From Lentisphaeria bacterium UBA1829 (GTDB taxonomy: Bacteria; Verrucomicrobiota; Lentisphaeria; Victivallales; UBA1829): a stretch of DNA of 8,270 nt. Where the stretch lies: contig DDJH01000063.1 in the NCBI GenBank assembly GCA_002338895.1, positions 9,849-18,118 of the forward strand, given 5' to 3'. Under the pieces are notes generated by a model that worked only from the letters and a program-made list of their open reading frames with translations, was not told the DNA's origin and did no database searches. A program made the translations under genes and the position numbers. Position 1 is the stretch's first letter; each line of letters opens with the position of its first letter. Positions 1-6,517 of this stretch are shown in pieces.

Positions 1-2
1 TG

Positions 3-80
3 AAATCAGGAGGAGAACGGGCCAGAGCGGAGGCCGTCCGGACCATGGACATCGTCCGGAAGCGCGTTGGACTGCGATAA
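3..80 (+). CDS. C-terminal tail of an upstream gene (partial, unknown)
   Basis: The third reading frame is open from the left edge to a TAA at 78-80 and gives a 25-residue, Arg/Ala/Glu-rich, helix-prone tail ending in IVRKRVGLR. The composition looks like the charged C-terminus of a real protein, and the codon use (GCC, CGG, GTC) matches the genes to the right. The frame stays open past the TAA without becoming protein-like, so the stop looks genuine. Nothing in so short a tail identifies a family. The direction is the same as the transporter operon, but 167 bp and a possible terminator hairpin separate them. Confidence is low because only 26 codons are visible. Confidence 0.35.
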   Translation, partial: KSGGERARAEAVRTMDIVRKRVGLR

Positions 81-193
81 AAAGAGAAAAGAAAACGCTC
101 CCGAATCCGATCCGTTTTCCGAGAAGTTTTCCATCGGGAATCGGGAATTCGCAAGAGGAATTCAGAAGATCCGGGAGCTGAGCATGGAATTCA

Positions 194-216
194 TCCGTCC
201 GCGCGGGCGGATTTTA
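194..216 (+). terminator. Weak hairpin terminator before the IIA-CBS gene
   Basis: TCCGTCC (194-200) can pair with GGGCGGA (205-211), including one G-U pair, around a GCGC loop. TTTTA follows directly. It lies 114 bp after the TAA at 78-80 and 32 bp before the next start codon, so it would end upstream transcription, or act as a leader hairpin. The U-tract is short, so this is tentative. Confidence 0.35.
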
Positions 217-232
217 TCAGGAACATCAACAA

Positions 233-239
233 TTAGGAG
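233..239 (+). promoter_or_regulatory. Ribosome binding site for the IIA-CBS gene
   Basis: TTAGGAG ends 8 bp before the ATG at 248, with a second AAGGA closer to it. This fixes the start. I could not find a convincing -35/-10 pair in 81-232. Confidence 0.7.
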
Positions 240-247
240 TAAGGAAG

Positions 248-1162
248 ATGAAACTGTCATCGCTTTTGGATCAAAGCCTGATCTTTTTCAATCTTGAAGG
301 AACCACCCGTTCCGAGCTCTACACGAACCTTCTGACGAAGATGTCGAAGGTTGTCAAGCTTCCTCTTCCACCGGCTGTTGCGGCAAAGGAGATGATCGAA
401 CGGGAAGATGCGTGCGGGATCTCATATGATTCCGGTCTGGCGTTTCCCCACATGCGCCATCCGGAGCTGCAGGATCTTGACATCGGGATCGGTATTCTGA
501 GAACCCCGGTCAGACTCCGGGAACACGACAAGGCGGACACACGGGTCATTCTCTGCTGCATGATTTCGGAAACGACCTCGGTCATCTACCTGAAAGCGCT
601 GGCGGCCTTTTCCAAATATCTTCTTCTGGATCCGGAGGCCATCAACAAGCTGGTCGCCTCCCAGACCCCGCAGGGATTCATCAACACGCTGAACGAGGAC
701 CGTGTGGAAGTCAAGCGCACACTGACGGCGGAGGATGTCATGCTGAAGAATCCGCGCGTGGTGAAACTGGAAGATCCGCTCAGCACCGCACTGGATATTC
801 TTTCCGAGGAAAAACGGCGCGAGATTCCGGTTGTGGATTCGGAGGGCGTCATTCAGGGCGTGATCTCCTGCGAGGACATCATCCGCCGGGCGATTCCGGA
901 GTACATCATGATGCTCGACAATCTCTCCTTCCTCAACCAGTTTGAACCGTTTGAAAATCTTCTGAAAGAGGAACGGAAGCTGCAGGTCCGGAATGTCATG
1001 ACCGAACCGAAATACACTGTCCCGCCGGAGACGCCGCTGTTTCAGCTGACCGTCAACATGGTCAAGAACTCCCTCCCCTCCCTCATGGTGGTCGGAAAGG
1101 ACCGGAAACTGCTTGGTGTCATCACCTACATTGAACTGGTAACCAACGTACTTCGAGGATAA
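248..1162 (+). CDS. PTS IIA-like (PtsN/fructose-mannitol type) protein with two CBS domains
   Basis: A 304-residue cytoplasmic regulatory protein. Residues 1-150 match the EIIA type-2 (PtsN/fructose-mannitol) fold. The motif GLAFPHMRH carries the expected phosphorylatable histidine at H68. Two CBS modules follow: about 160-217 (DVM, IPVVD, GVIS) and about 245-304 (VMTEP, LLGVITYIEL). CBS pairs usually bind adenosine nucleotides and gate a partner. No EIIB or EIIC domain is present, so sugar transport by itself is unlikely. The stop is 6 bp before the start of the membrane transporter, so the two genes are almost certainly co-translated. I infer that phosphorylation of H68 and nucleotide binding tune that transporter. 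A strong Shine-Dalgarno site at 233-239 supports the start. The domain call is solid; the regulatory role is inference. Confidence 0.88.
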   Translation: MKLSSLLDQSLIFFNLEGTTRSELYTNLLTKMSKVVKLPLPPAVAAKEMIEREDACGISYDSGLAFPHMRHPELQDLDIGIGILRTPVRLREHDKADTRVILCCMISETTSVIYLKALAAFSKYLLLDPEAINKLVASQTPQGFINTLNEDRVEVKRTLTAEDVMLKNPRVVKLEDPLSTALDILSEEKRREIPVVDSEGVIQGVISCEDIIRRAIPEYIMMLDNLSFLNQFEPFENLLKEERKLQVRNVMTEPKYTVPPETPLFQLTVNMVKNSLPSLMVVGKDRKLLGVITYIELVTNVLRG

Positions 1163-1168
1163 ACGCAT

Positions 1169-2674
1169 ATGCTGACTCTCTATACCTTCAGTCCGCTGCT
1201 GGCAATGGCGGCGGAAGCGCCTTCGGCGTTCAAGTTCTGGGCGGCTGCGGCGATTTTTGTCATTACGTTTGCCGTCATTGCGACGGAAAAAATCCATAAG
1301 ACGGCCTGCGTGCTGGTCGGTTCCGCCCTGATGCTTCTCTTCGTGCTCCCCGCGGGCCACGAGGCGCAGACTCCGGATGAGCAGAAACCTCTTCCCGCCA
1401 TCGAAAAGCAGGTCACGGCGTCCGGGAAAGTGAGCGTTCCGGGATTTCAGGCGCCCGCGCCCCCGAAAGCCGCTCCGGAGATTCTGGAAGCGGCGGAAAA
1501 GTACAACGCGCTGGACAACTACTCCAAATATGTGAACTTCGACGTGATCTTCACGCTGGCCGGCATGATGCTGCTGGTCAACATTCTGAGCAAGACCGGA
1601 CTCTTCCAGTACATTGCGATCAAGGCCGTCAAACTGGCGCGCGGCTATCCGGCCCGGACCATGATCCTGCTGGTGATGGCAACGGCGACTCTCTCGGCGT
1701 TCCTCGACAATGTGACGACCGTGCTTCTGGTGGTTCCGGTGACCTTTATCGTGGCCTCTCAGATGAAAGTTTCGCCGGTTCCGTTCATCATGGCGGAGAC
1801 CCTTGCATCCAACATCGGCGGAACGGCAACCCTGATCGGCGATCCGCCGAACCTGATCATCGGATCCACGGTGGGACTGAACTTCATGGCGTTTCTGGTC
1901 AACCTTGCGCCGTTCATTCTGCTGATCCTGCTGATCTACTGCGCGGTGCTCTACTTCTACTATGGACGGAAGATGAGCGTCACGGTGGAACAGCGGGCGC
2001 GGATCATGGAAATGGATGAAAGTCAGTCGATCACCGATCCCGGAACGCTGAAGAAGGCCGGAACGATCATGCTGCTGACCATTCTCGGATTCCTGGTTCA
2101 CGGAGTTTTCGGAATTCAGCCCTGTGTGGTGGCGATGACCGGTGCGGCGGTCTGCCTTGCGGTCTGCCGCGTGAACGTCGACCAGATGCTGGAAAAAATT
2201 GAGTGGGGAACGCTCTTCTTCTTCCTCGGCCTGTTCATCATCGTGGCGGGCGCGGACTATGCGGGCGTCATGGCAAAGGTCGGAAGCTATCTGCAGTTCA
2301 CGGCGGACTGGCATCCGCTGGCGATCATTCTGACGCTGATGTGGATCTGCGGAGTGGCGGTCGCAGTGATCAACAACGTCTCCTTCACGGCGGTTGCGGT
2401 GACGATCATTCTCGGATTTCTGAAGACCGTTCCGGTGTTTCAGGGCAATGTGCCGCTGCAGCACCTGCTCTGGTGGGGAGTGGCTCTGGCGCTCTGCCTC
2501 GGCGGAAACTTCACGCTCTACGGAGCCGCGGCAAACCTCGTCACGGCCGGACTTGCCCAGCAGTCGGGCCACAAGGTCAACTTCCGGATCTTCGCCGCGT
2601 ACGGCGTACCGGTGACCGCCTGTGCTCTTCTGGCATCCTCGCTCTATGTGACGATTCGTTACTTCTGCCTCTGA
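1169..2674 (+). CDS. NhaD/ArsB/SLC13-type (ion transporter superfamily) permease
   Basis: A 501-residue polytopic inner-membrane transporter. Both inverted halves carry the superfamily's paired signatures: FLDNVTTVLL (D180, N181) with NIGGTATLIGDPPNLI (215-230), and VINNVSFTAV (N402, N403) with GGNFTLYGAAANLV (445-458). The DPPN motif and its degenerate twin AAAN are typical of NhaD Na+/H+ antiporters, ArsB and SLC13 anion permeases. The substrate cannot be read from sequence; sodium/proton exchange or a dicarboxylate or sulfate-like anion are options. An unusual Pro/Ala/Lys-rich hydrophilic stretch at about 62-122 separates the second and third membrane segments. GAGG at 1155-1158, inside the end of the preceding gene, is a plausible ribosome site. 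The preceding IIA-CBS gene lies 6 bp upstream and is a likely regulator. A strong terminator follows at 2710-2750. Confidence 0.88.
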   Translation: MLTLYTFSPLLAMAAEAPSAFKFWAAAAIFVITFAVIATEKIHKTACVLVGSALMLLFVLPAGHEAQTPDEQKPLPAIEKQVTASGKVSVPGFQAPAPPKAAPEILEAAEKYNALDNYSKYVNFDVIFTLAGMMLLVNILSKTGLFQYIAIKAVKLARGYPARTMILLVMATATLSAFLDNVTTVLLVVPVTFIVASQMKVSPVPFIMAETLASNIGGTATLIGDPPNLIIGSTVGLNFMAFLVNLAPFILLILLIYCAVLYFYYGRKMSVTVEQRARIMEMDESQSITDPGTLKKAGTIMLLTILGFLVHGVFGIQPCVVAMTGAAVCLAVCRVNVDQMLEKIEWGTLFFFLGLFIIVAGADYAGVMAKVGSYLQFTADWHPLAIILTLMWICGVAVAVINNVSFTAVAVTIILGFLKTVPVFQGNVPLQHLLWWGVALALCLGGNFTLYGAAANLVTAGLAQQSGHKVNFRIFAAYGVPVTACALLASSLYVTIRYFCL

Positions 2675-2683
2675 TGCCTTCCC

Positions 2684-2699
2684 GCGGACTTCGGTCCGC
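2684..2699 (+). other. UUCG-tetraloop hairpin in the permease 3' UTR
   Basis: GCGGAC-TTCG-GTCCGC is a perfect 6-bp stem closed by a C(UUCG)G tetraloop, an exceptionally stable RNA cap, starting 10 bp after the stop codon. No U-tract follows, so it is not itself a terminator. It may protect the mRNA 3' end or slow the polymerase before the terminator at 2710-2750. Confidence 0.6.
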
Positions 2700-2709
2700 C
2701 GGATACCAG

Positions 2710-2750
2710 AAAACCCGGTCTTTCCAGATCACTTCGGAAGACCGGGTTTT
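2710..2750 (+). terminator. Rho-independent terminator of the IIA-CBS/permease operon
   Basis: A perfect 13-bp stem pairs AAAACCCGGTCTT (2710-2722) with AAGACCGGGTTTT (2738-2750) around a 15-base loop. The right arm supplies the T-run. It lies 36 bp after the permease stop and ends rightward transcription. The A-run on the left arm makes it potentially active on the minus strand too. Confidence 0.88.
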
Positions 2751-2770
2751 CCATTTCTCCACTCCGGAAC

Positions 2771-3170
2771 AAATAAAACGCGGTGTGATACTTCGACGTT
2801 CGTTTTGAAGTATCACACCGCTTCTTAAAAACTGCCGCCATCCGAAACCCGGCATACGCCCGTTTCTCCTTCGGTGCGGCGTTTCCCGCGGCATGGAACC
2901 TGTTGTCGATGGGGTACGTATGGATTTTCCAACGACCTCCACACCGCATCTTCCCGACTGAGCTTCAGTTCTCCAACCGGATGTTAATCTCTTTTTTCCA
3001 CTGCCTTCCGCAGCATCTGGCGATTCCCGCCATTGAGTCAGAGTTTCCGGCTGAGCGGATCACCTACTCCCGCATCAGTCTTCCTGTGAGACAGAATCAT
3101 CAAGAACGATCGGAAAGCTCCTTTTTTTGTTATTGTTGCCAGTTCAGATTCTTCTCTTTTTCCTGTCTCC
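2771..3170 (-). ncRNA. Probable large structured non-coding RNA, about 400 nt, family unknown
   Basis: This leftward unit has its own promoter (TTGACT, 17 bp, TGG-TATAAT; start expected near 3170) and a 15-bp terminator stem ending near 2771. Between them I see no ribosome site with a sensible ORF, but nested helices. Pairings by + coordinates: 3165-3169 with 3088-3092, stacked on 3147-3152 with 3093-3098; 3051-3059 with 3069-3078 (nine pairs, one bulge); 2989-2992 with 3040-3043, enclosing hairpins 3018-3032 and 3001-3013; 2957-2961 with 2965-2969; 2938-2947 with 2888-2897 (ten pairs, two G-U), enclosing 2929-2936 with 2905-2912; 2876-2880 with 2834-2838, enclosing 2862-2866 with 2844-2848 and 2858-2860 with 2851-2853. 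I do not see RNase P, tmRNA or SRP RNA signatures. The pairings were found by eye and the function is unknown. Confidence 0.62.
2780..2821 (-). terminator. Terminator of the structured RNA
   Basis: A perfect 15-bp stem pairs 2780-2794 with 2807-2821. Read leftward, it is followed by GTTTTATTT, a usable U-tract. In the rightward direction only TTCTT follows, so the main activity is on the minus strand. It stands back-to-back with the rightward terminator at 2710-2750, which fits convergent transcription meeting here. Confidence 0.8.
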
Positions 3171-3176
3171 GGAAAC

Positions 3177-3205
3177 ATTATACCACAAAAGCGGAAAAAA
3201 GTCAA
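3177..3205 (-). promoter_or_regulatory. Strong sigma-70-type promoter for the structured RNA
   Basis: On the minus strand, TTGACT (3200-3205) is followed by a 17-bp spacer and TATAAT (3177-3182), with an extended -10 TGG at 3183-3185. That is 11 of 12 consensus positions. The predicted start is the G at 3170. An A/T-rich tract at about 3211-3241 upstream could act as an UP element, as at stable-RNA promoters. The promoter begins 37 bp after the glycosidase stop codon and drives no credible protein gene. Confidence 0.8.
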
Positions 3206-3241
3206 CCCCCTGAAAAGAAAAAAAATTAAAAATTTATTTTC

Positions 3242-5446
3242 TTAAATAATTTTATCTTCTTTCTTTTTTCTCCGAACGAGGAATTCGACTTCCGGCGAGA
3301 CGCCGAAACGACGATCATCGGGAGGGAATGCGGCGATTCTGCAACTGTACGGATTCCCGAATGCCCGACGCTCCGATTCACTTTCCTCGACACGCTTCCA
3401 CTCTTCGGCCAGCGTTCCGACCACCTCCAGCTGAAAATGATTCACCCCGTTCCGGATTCCATCCAGCGGAAACACCCACGGGGGAAACGCCCGGATCCCC
3501 GTCTTTTTCCCGTTCACAGCAAGAATCGCTCCGCAACCGACCCACCGGAAAGCGATGCAGAACGGCAGCACCTCCGTTTCCCTGAATTCGACTTCCGCGG
3601 AAAGATGCAGCACGCCGGAAAGTTTTGATCCGGAACTCCGCCAGTCCCCGTCGGGCGGCAGCTTCTCTCCGATCCGGACTCTCCGGGGACGGGATGAGCC
3701 GATCGAATACGCCTCCAGACTCTCCACGTTCCACTCCAAAACCCGGCAGATCCGATGAACGGGAGCAACTTCCGGCATCCTCGAATCGGAACGGCGGATG
3801 ATCCGCATCTCCCCCGGAGCGAACCGGATTTCATATCCGTTCGCAATCCGGTTCAGAGCTTCCACTTCGGACGGCAGGGAGTCGGGCGGCGGAATCTCTT
3901 TCCAGAACTCATTCTCCGACGCACGGAAGCGGAAAATCCCCTCCCCCGGCCCCTTGCAGAACACCATCACCGCCTCGTCCCCGTCCATCCGGCGGCAGGG
4001 AAGAACCTGAAACACGCCCTCCGACGGAAGGACCGGCAGGACGGAAAACTCTTTCCATTTTCTTCTGTCCGCCTCCGAAACCGATCGGGGATCAAGAGTC
4101 ATTTTCGGATCCTGAAGTTCCTCTTTTCCGGCAAAACGCCAGAAGACACGGTCCTCATCCAGAGCGCGGGCAAGAGCTTTCCACTCGACCTCCATTCTCC
4201 ACCCCTCTTCTTCGGAAGCCGGGAGTTGCGGATCATACAGGATCCGGACCGGGGCCTCCAGCGCACCGGCATCAAACGCGCCGATCCACTCCCAGTGGGC
4301 GGTAAGAGCGGGGAACAGACGCCACAGCGGATTCCGGGGAGAAAAATCGGTACAGCATCCCCACTGACGGCCGCCGCGAATTCCGGCAAGGAACGGCATC
4401 ACCATCAGACGGTTGACGCCGCGAATGAACTGCGCATTGGCAATCCAGTTCATCGAAGACGATGTCAGATCATAGCCGTAGACGTTGAAACTTTCACTCA
4501 GGACCGTCTTTCTTTTCCGGCGAATGGCGGAGGATGCCGCGATCTTTGCAAAAGTCCCGTCTTCCCCTCCGGGCCAGATCTGCCGCCAGATGGCATCCAC
4601 ACCGGGGCTCTCCATACAGTCCAGCACGGCAAGCGCATTTCCGAACGCCCCCGCATGATTCCGGAATTCGTCTTCTCCGGACAGATGTCCTTCCAGAGCG
4701 ATCCCGTGCTTCCGGCACCAGCGCTCCAGAATTCCGAAAAAGTTCCGGACCGTCAGAGCCGTACAGCACTCCAGATAGAGTCGACGCATCCGGCGGATCT
4801 CCTCCGTGATCTCCGGCAGAGGAAAAAGCATCTCATAAATCTCTTCGACCGGAAATCCGTTCCGGCGGAAAAACTCCTCCGGGAGACAAGGCGACCACGG
4901 AATCTCATTGCTTCCCACCCGTCCGCACCATCGGGCCTCATCTGTGAAGATTCCCCGGATCGTCCGCCCGAACTGCCGTCCTGCCGCCTTCCGGTACTTT
5001 TCATGAGTCAGCTTCAGGAAGAGCCGGGCGGCTTCCGGATTCATCAGATCGATCCGGTTGGGAAGCGAGGTCTGCTGCGGGAGAAATTTTCCCTTCTCCG
5101 TCCGAACCAGGACCCATGCGGCCAAGTCGGGATTCTTCCGGATGACGGCGCCGCAGGCGCTGCCGCTCGGCCATCCGCCTTCATCATAAAGAGTCAGAGA
5201 AAATCCGAGCCGGCGGCATTCGCGGACCGCAAAGCGGAAACGGGAAAAATAGCCTGTGCCGAGATACTTCATCCGCATTCCCTTCCGGAAAAAGTGCGAC
5301 TCGTCAAACGCTTCCGGCATCGGATGGATGCAGACGGATCGGAATCCGGCATTGCGGATCTCCTTCAGCTGTCCTGCGATCCCCGTTTCCGACAGATCCG
5401 TGTTCCAGAACCAGAAAACCGCCGGGTTCTGACAAGACCATTCCAT
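3242..5446 (-). CDS. GH106-like (alpha-L-rhamnosidase-related) glycoside hydrolase, probably cytoplasmic
   Basis: A 734-residue protein from the preferred start. It opens with NPAVFWFWNT and contains YDEGGWPSG (87-95), FTDE (167-170), LEGH (251-254) and SESF (317-320), which resemble the barrel motifs of GH106 alpha-L-rhamnosidases. Acidic residues D169, E170, E252 and E318 are catalytic or metal-binding candidates. The C-terminal part (about 600-690, with VNGKKTG and a G-x-N turn) looks like the family's jelly-roll domain. It is shorter than typical GH106 enzymes, which often exceed 1000 residues. There is no signal peptide, so it probably acts on imported oligosaccharides. ATG 5446 is chosen because AAGGAG (5453-5458) sits 6 bp upstream; ATG 5488, with a weaker AGGGA, would add 14 residues. 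It follows the pseudopilin gene by 54 bp in one operon. The substrate is uncertain. Confidence 0.8.
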   Translation of the reverse strand: MEWSCQNPAVFWFWNTDLSETGIAGQLKEIRNAGFRSVCIHPMPEAFDESHFFRKGMRMKYLGTGYFSRFRFAVRECRRLGFSLTLYDEGGWPSGSACGAVIRKNPDLAAWVLVRTEKGKFLPQQTSLPNRIDLMNPEAARLFLKLTHEKYRKAAGRQFGRTIRGIFTDEARWCGRVGSNEIPWSPCLPEEFFRRNGFPVEEIYEMLFPLPEITEEIRRMRRLYLECCTALTVRNFFGILERWCRKHGIALEGHLSGEDEFRNHAGAFGNALAVLDCMESPGVDAIWRQIWPGGEDGTFAKIAASSAIRRKRKTVLSESFNVYGYDLTSSSMNWIANAQFIRGVNRLMVMPFLAGIRGGRQWGCCTDFSPRNPLWRLFPALTAHWEWIGAFDAGALEAPVRILYDPQLPASEEEGWRMEVEWKALARALDEDRVFWRFAGKEELQDPKMTLDPRSVSEADRRKWKEFSVLPVLPSEGVFQVLPCRRMDGDEAVMVFCKGPGEGIFRFRASENEFWKEIPPPDSLPSEVEALNRIANGYEIRFAPGEMRIIRRSDSRMPEVAPVHRICRVLEWNVESLEAYSIGSSRPRRVRIGEKLPPDGDWRSSGSKLSGVLHLSAEVEFRETEVLPFCIAFRWVGCGAILAVNGKKTGIRAFPPWVFPLDGIRNGVNHFQLEVVGTLAEEWKRVEESESERRAFGNPYSCRIAAFPPDDRRFGVSPEVEFLVRRKKKEDKII

Positions 5447-5452
5447 GACACA

Positions 5453-5458
5453 CTCCTT
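5453..5458 (-). promoter_or_regulatory. Ribosome binding site that decides the glycosidase start
   Basis: AAGGAG on the minus strand lies 6 bp before ATG 5446. It would fall inside the coding region if translation began at ATG 5488, so it favours the shorter protein starting MEWSCQNPAVF. Confidence 0.7.
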
Positions 5459-5500
5459 TTCAAACTCTTCAGGAAGTTTTTTTTGCATCCGTATCCCTGT

Positions 5501-6286
5501 TCAATTTTTATTTGAAGCGAAATATTGTTTCCAGATATCCGGCCCCCGGGTTCCGCCCTCGGCGTTGAAATGGGTCAGGACATCCATTCCACCGGCATGT
5601 CCGTCGAAGAAGAGGACACCTGCCGAGCGTCCGTGAACAGGACCGATCGACGCACTGCTGGAGGAGTTGAAAAGATACCGTCCATCCAGCAGATATCCGA
5701 CTCCGGCGACATTTCTCTCCGCCTGATACTCCATCACTCCGATTTTTGCAGACGGACTCCGGACCCGTTCCGGCCGCACCGCCGCCTCCGCCCCTCCCTC
5801 CAGCGGTCCGGTTATCCCGACAGAGCCTTCCGCATACCATGGCTTTCCATTGACAAACGTGGATGTTCCGACCGCGATGTAATGACTGGGCAGACTGCCT
5901 CCGAGTTCTGTCTGCTGAGCCGCATGGGCGGCACATCTCAATCCGAGATAACTGCCGTTTCCTCCATGGGATGGATCAATCGGAAGGTAGGAATAGCCGA
6001 AATTCACTTTGGATGCGGCGATTCCGGTCAGGAGCTGCCACCACCGTCCCTTCTCCGCAGTTCCGGGAAGAATCTGCGACTCATCCTGAGGCCACGGATA
6101 AAATACGGAATCATTGGCATACTGGGAAAGGGCCAGACCGATCTGCTTTAAATTGTTCACGCACGTCACCGTATGAGCCCGACCTTGCGCACTCTTCAGA
6201 GCAGGAAGCAGAAGAGACATTAGAATCGCAAGGATTGAAATTACGACAAGCAATTCTATCATAGTAAATTTGATTCGTTTTTTCAT
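5501..6286 (-). CDS. Type II secretion-like pseudopilin with H-X9-DG C-terminus
   Basis: A 261-residue exported protein. The N-terminus [20 protein letters not shown] is a prepilin-type cleavage/methylation signal: F7 would be the first mature residue, E11 the conserved Glu+5, and 9-30 the hydrophobic helix. The residue before F7 is Lys rather than the usual Gly. [10 protein letters not shown] (41-50) and a C-terminal H218-X9-D228-G229 are exact hallmarks of the prepilin-associated H-X9-DG family, strongly expanded in Planctomycetes, Verrucomicrobia and Lentisphaerae. The function of these proteins is not established; surface display, polysaccharide binding or a secretion pseudopilus are suggested. 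AGGAGG (6290-6295) lies 3 bp before the ATG, a tight spacing. It is the first gene of the operon with the GH106-like enzyme and is divergent from the AraC regulator. Confidence 0.9.
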   Translation of the reverse strand: MKKRIKFTMIELLVVISILAILMSLLLPALKSAQGRAHTVTCVNNLKQIGLALSQYANDSVFYPWPQDESQILPGTAEKGRWWQLLTGIAASKVNFGYSYLPIDPSHGGNGSYLGLRCAAHAAQQTELGGSLPSHYIAVGTSTFVNGKPWYAEGSVGITGPLEGGAEAAVRPERVRSPSAKIGVMEYQAERNVAGVGYLLDGRYLFNSSSSASIGPVHGRSAGVLFFDGHAGGMDVLTHFNAEGGTRGPDIWKQYFASNKN

Positions 6287-6353
6287 TTTCCTCCTCTCAG
6301 CCTGTCATCATTCCTCACACTTTCTTCTGCACGATGGAGCAAAACACTTCTCC

Positions 6354-6406
6354 GCCTTCCGGGAATAATATAACAGGAAGGAATCTGAAAATCCATGCCG
6401 GAAGGC
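6354..6406. promoter_or_regulatory. Candidate operator: 9-bp inverted repeat with 35-bp spacer
   Basis: GCCTTCCGG (6354-6362) and CCGGAAGGC (6398-6406) are exact inverted copies with centres 44 bp apart, about four helical turns, flanking the AT-rich core that holds the likely leftward -10. This suits looping or paired binding by a regulator such as the divergent AraC protein. TTCCGG is a common string in this window, so chance is possible. Confidence 0.35.
6367..6395 (-). promoter_or_regulatory. Possible promoter of the pseudopilin-glycosidase operon
   Basis: On the minus strand TATATT (6367-6372) lies 17 bp after TGGATT (6390-6395). The -10 is good and the -35 poor (3 of 6), as expected for an activator-dependent promoter. 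The start would be near 6360, giving a leader of about 74 bases. Confidence 0.4.
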
Positions 6407-6436
6407 CCCTCTTTTATGACGGATTGTCACATGGAT

Positions 6437-6465
6437 TTGTATTTTTCCCGACCCGGTTTTATATT
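6437..6465 (+). promoter_or_regulatory. Possible promoter of the AraC-family gene
   Basis: TTGTAT (6437-6442), a 17-bp spacer and TATATT (6460-6465) lie in an AT-rich stretch unlike the coding DNA around it. If used, transcription starts near 6472 and translation must begin at ATG 6518 rather than ATG 6395. Confidence 0.35.
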
Positions 6466-6517
6466 TCCCTCTGAATTGCGAGTCCAGCAACAGAACAACA
6501 TCCGATTTTCAAAAGAG

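Noticed and set aside
67..297. A 76-codon plus-strand frame starting at TTG
   Set aside because: It overlaps the start of the IIA-CBS gene by 50 bp, has no ribosome site and a random-looking composition.
422..2572. A 716-codon minus-strand open frame across the IIA-CBS and permease genes
   Set aside because: It is His/Arg/Gln-rich with no recognisable domain and lies antisense to two clear genes. Strong codon bias removes stops from this antisense frame.
2203..2808. A 201-codon plus-strand frame
   Set aside because: It is an out-of-frame shadow of the permease that runs through the terminator.
2826..3070. Minus-strand peptide resembling the C-terminus of a formylglycine-generating-enzyme (SUMF1-like) domain: a GG-x-W motif, then YAGFRMAA
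   Set aside because: It needs in-frame stops and frameshifts upstream (a TGA at 2965-2967). The same bases are better explained by nested helices within a unit that has its own promoter and terminator. A pseudogene remains a minor alternative.
2903..3229. A 108-codon plus-strand frame
   Set aside because: It is the antisense of the structured RNA and its promoter, Phe/Ser/Arg-rich, with no ribosome site or domain.
3755..5515. A 586-codon plus-strand open frame
   Set aside because: It is antisense to the glycosidase, low-complexity (Arg, Pro, Ser), and has no ribosome site or domain.
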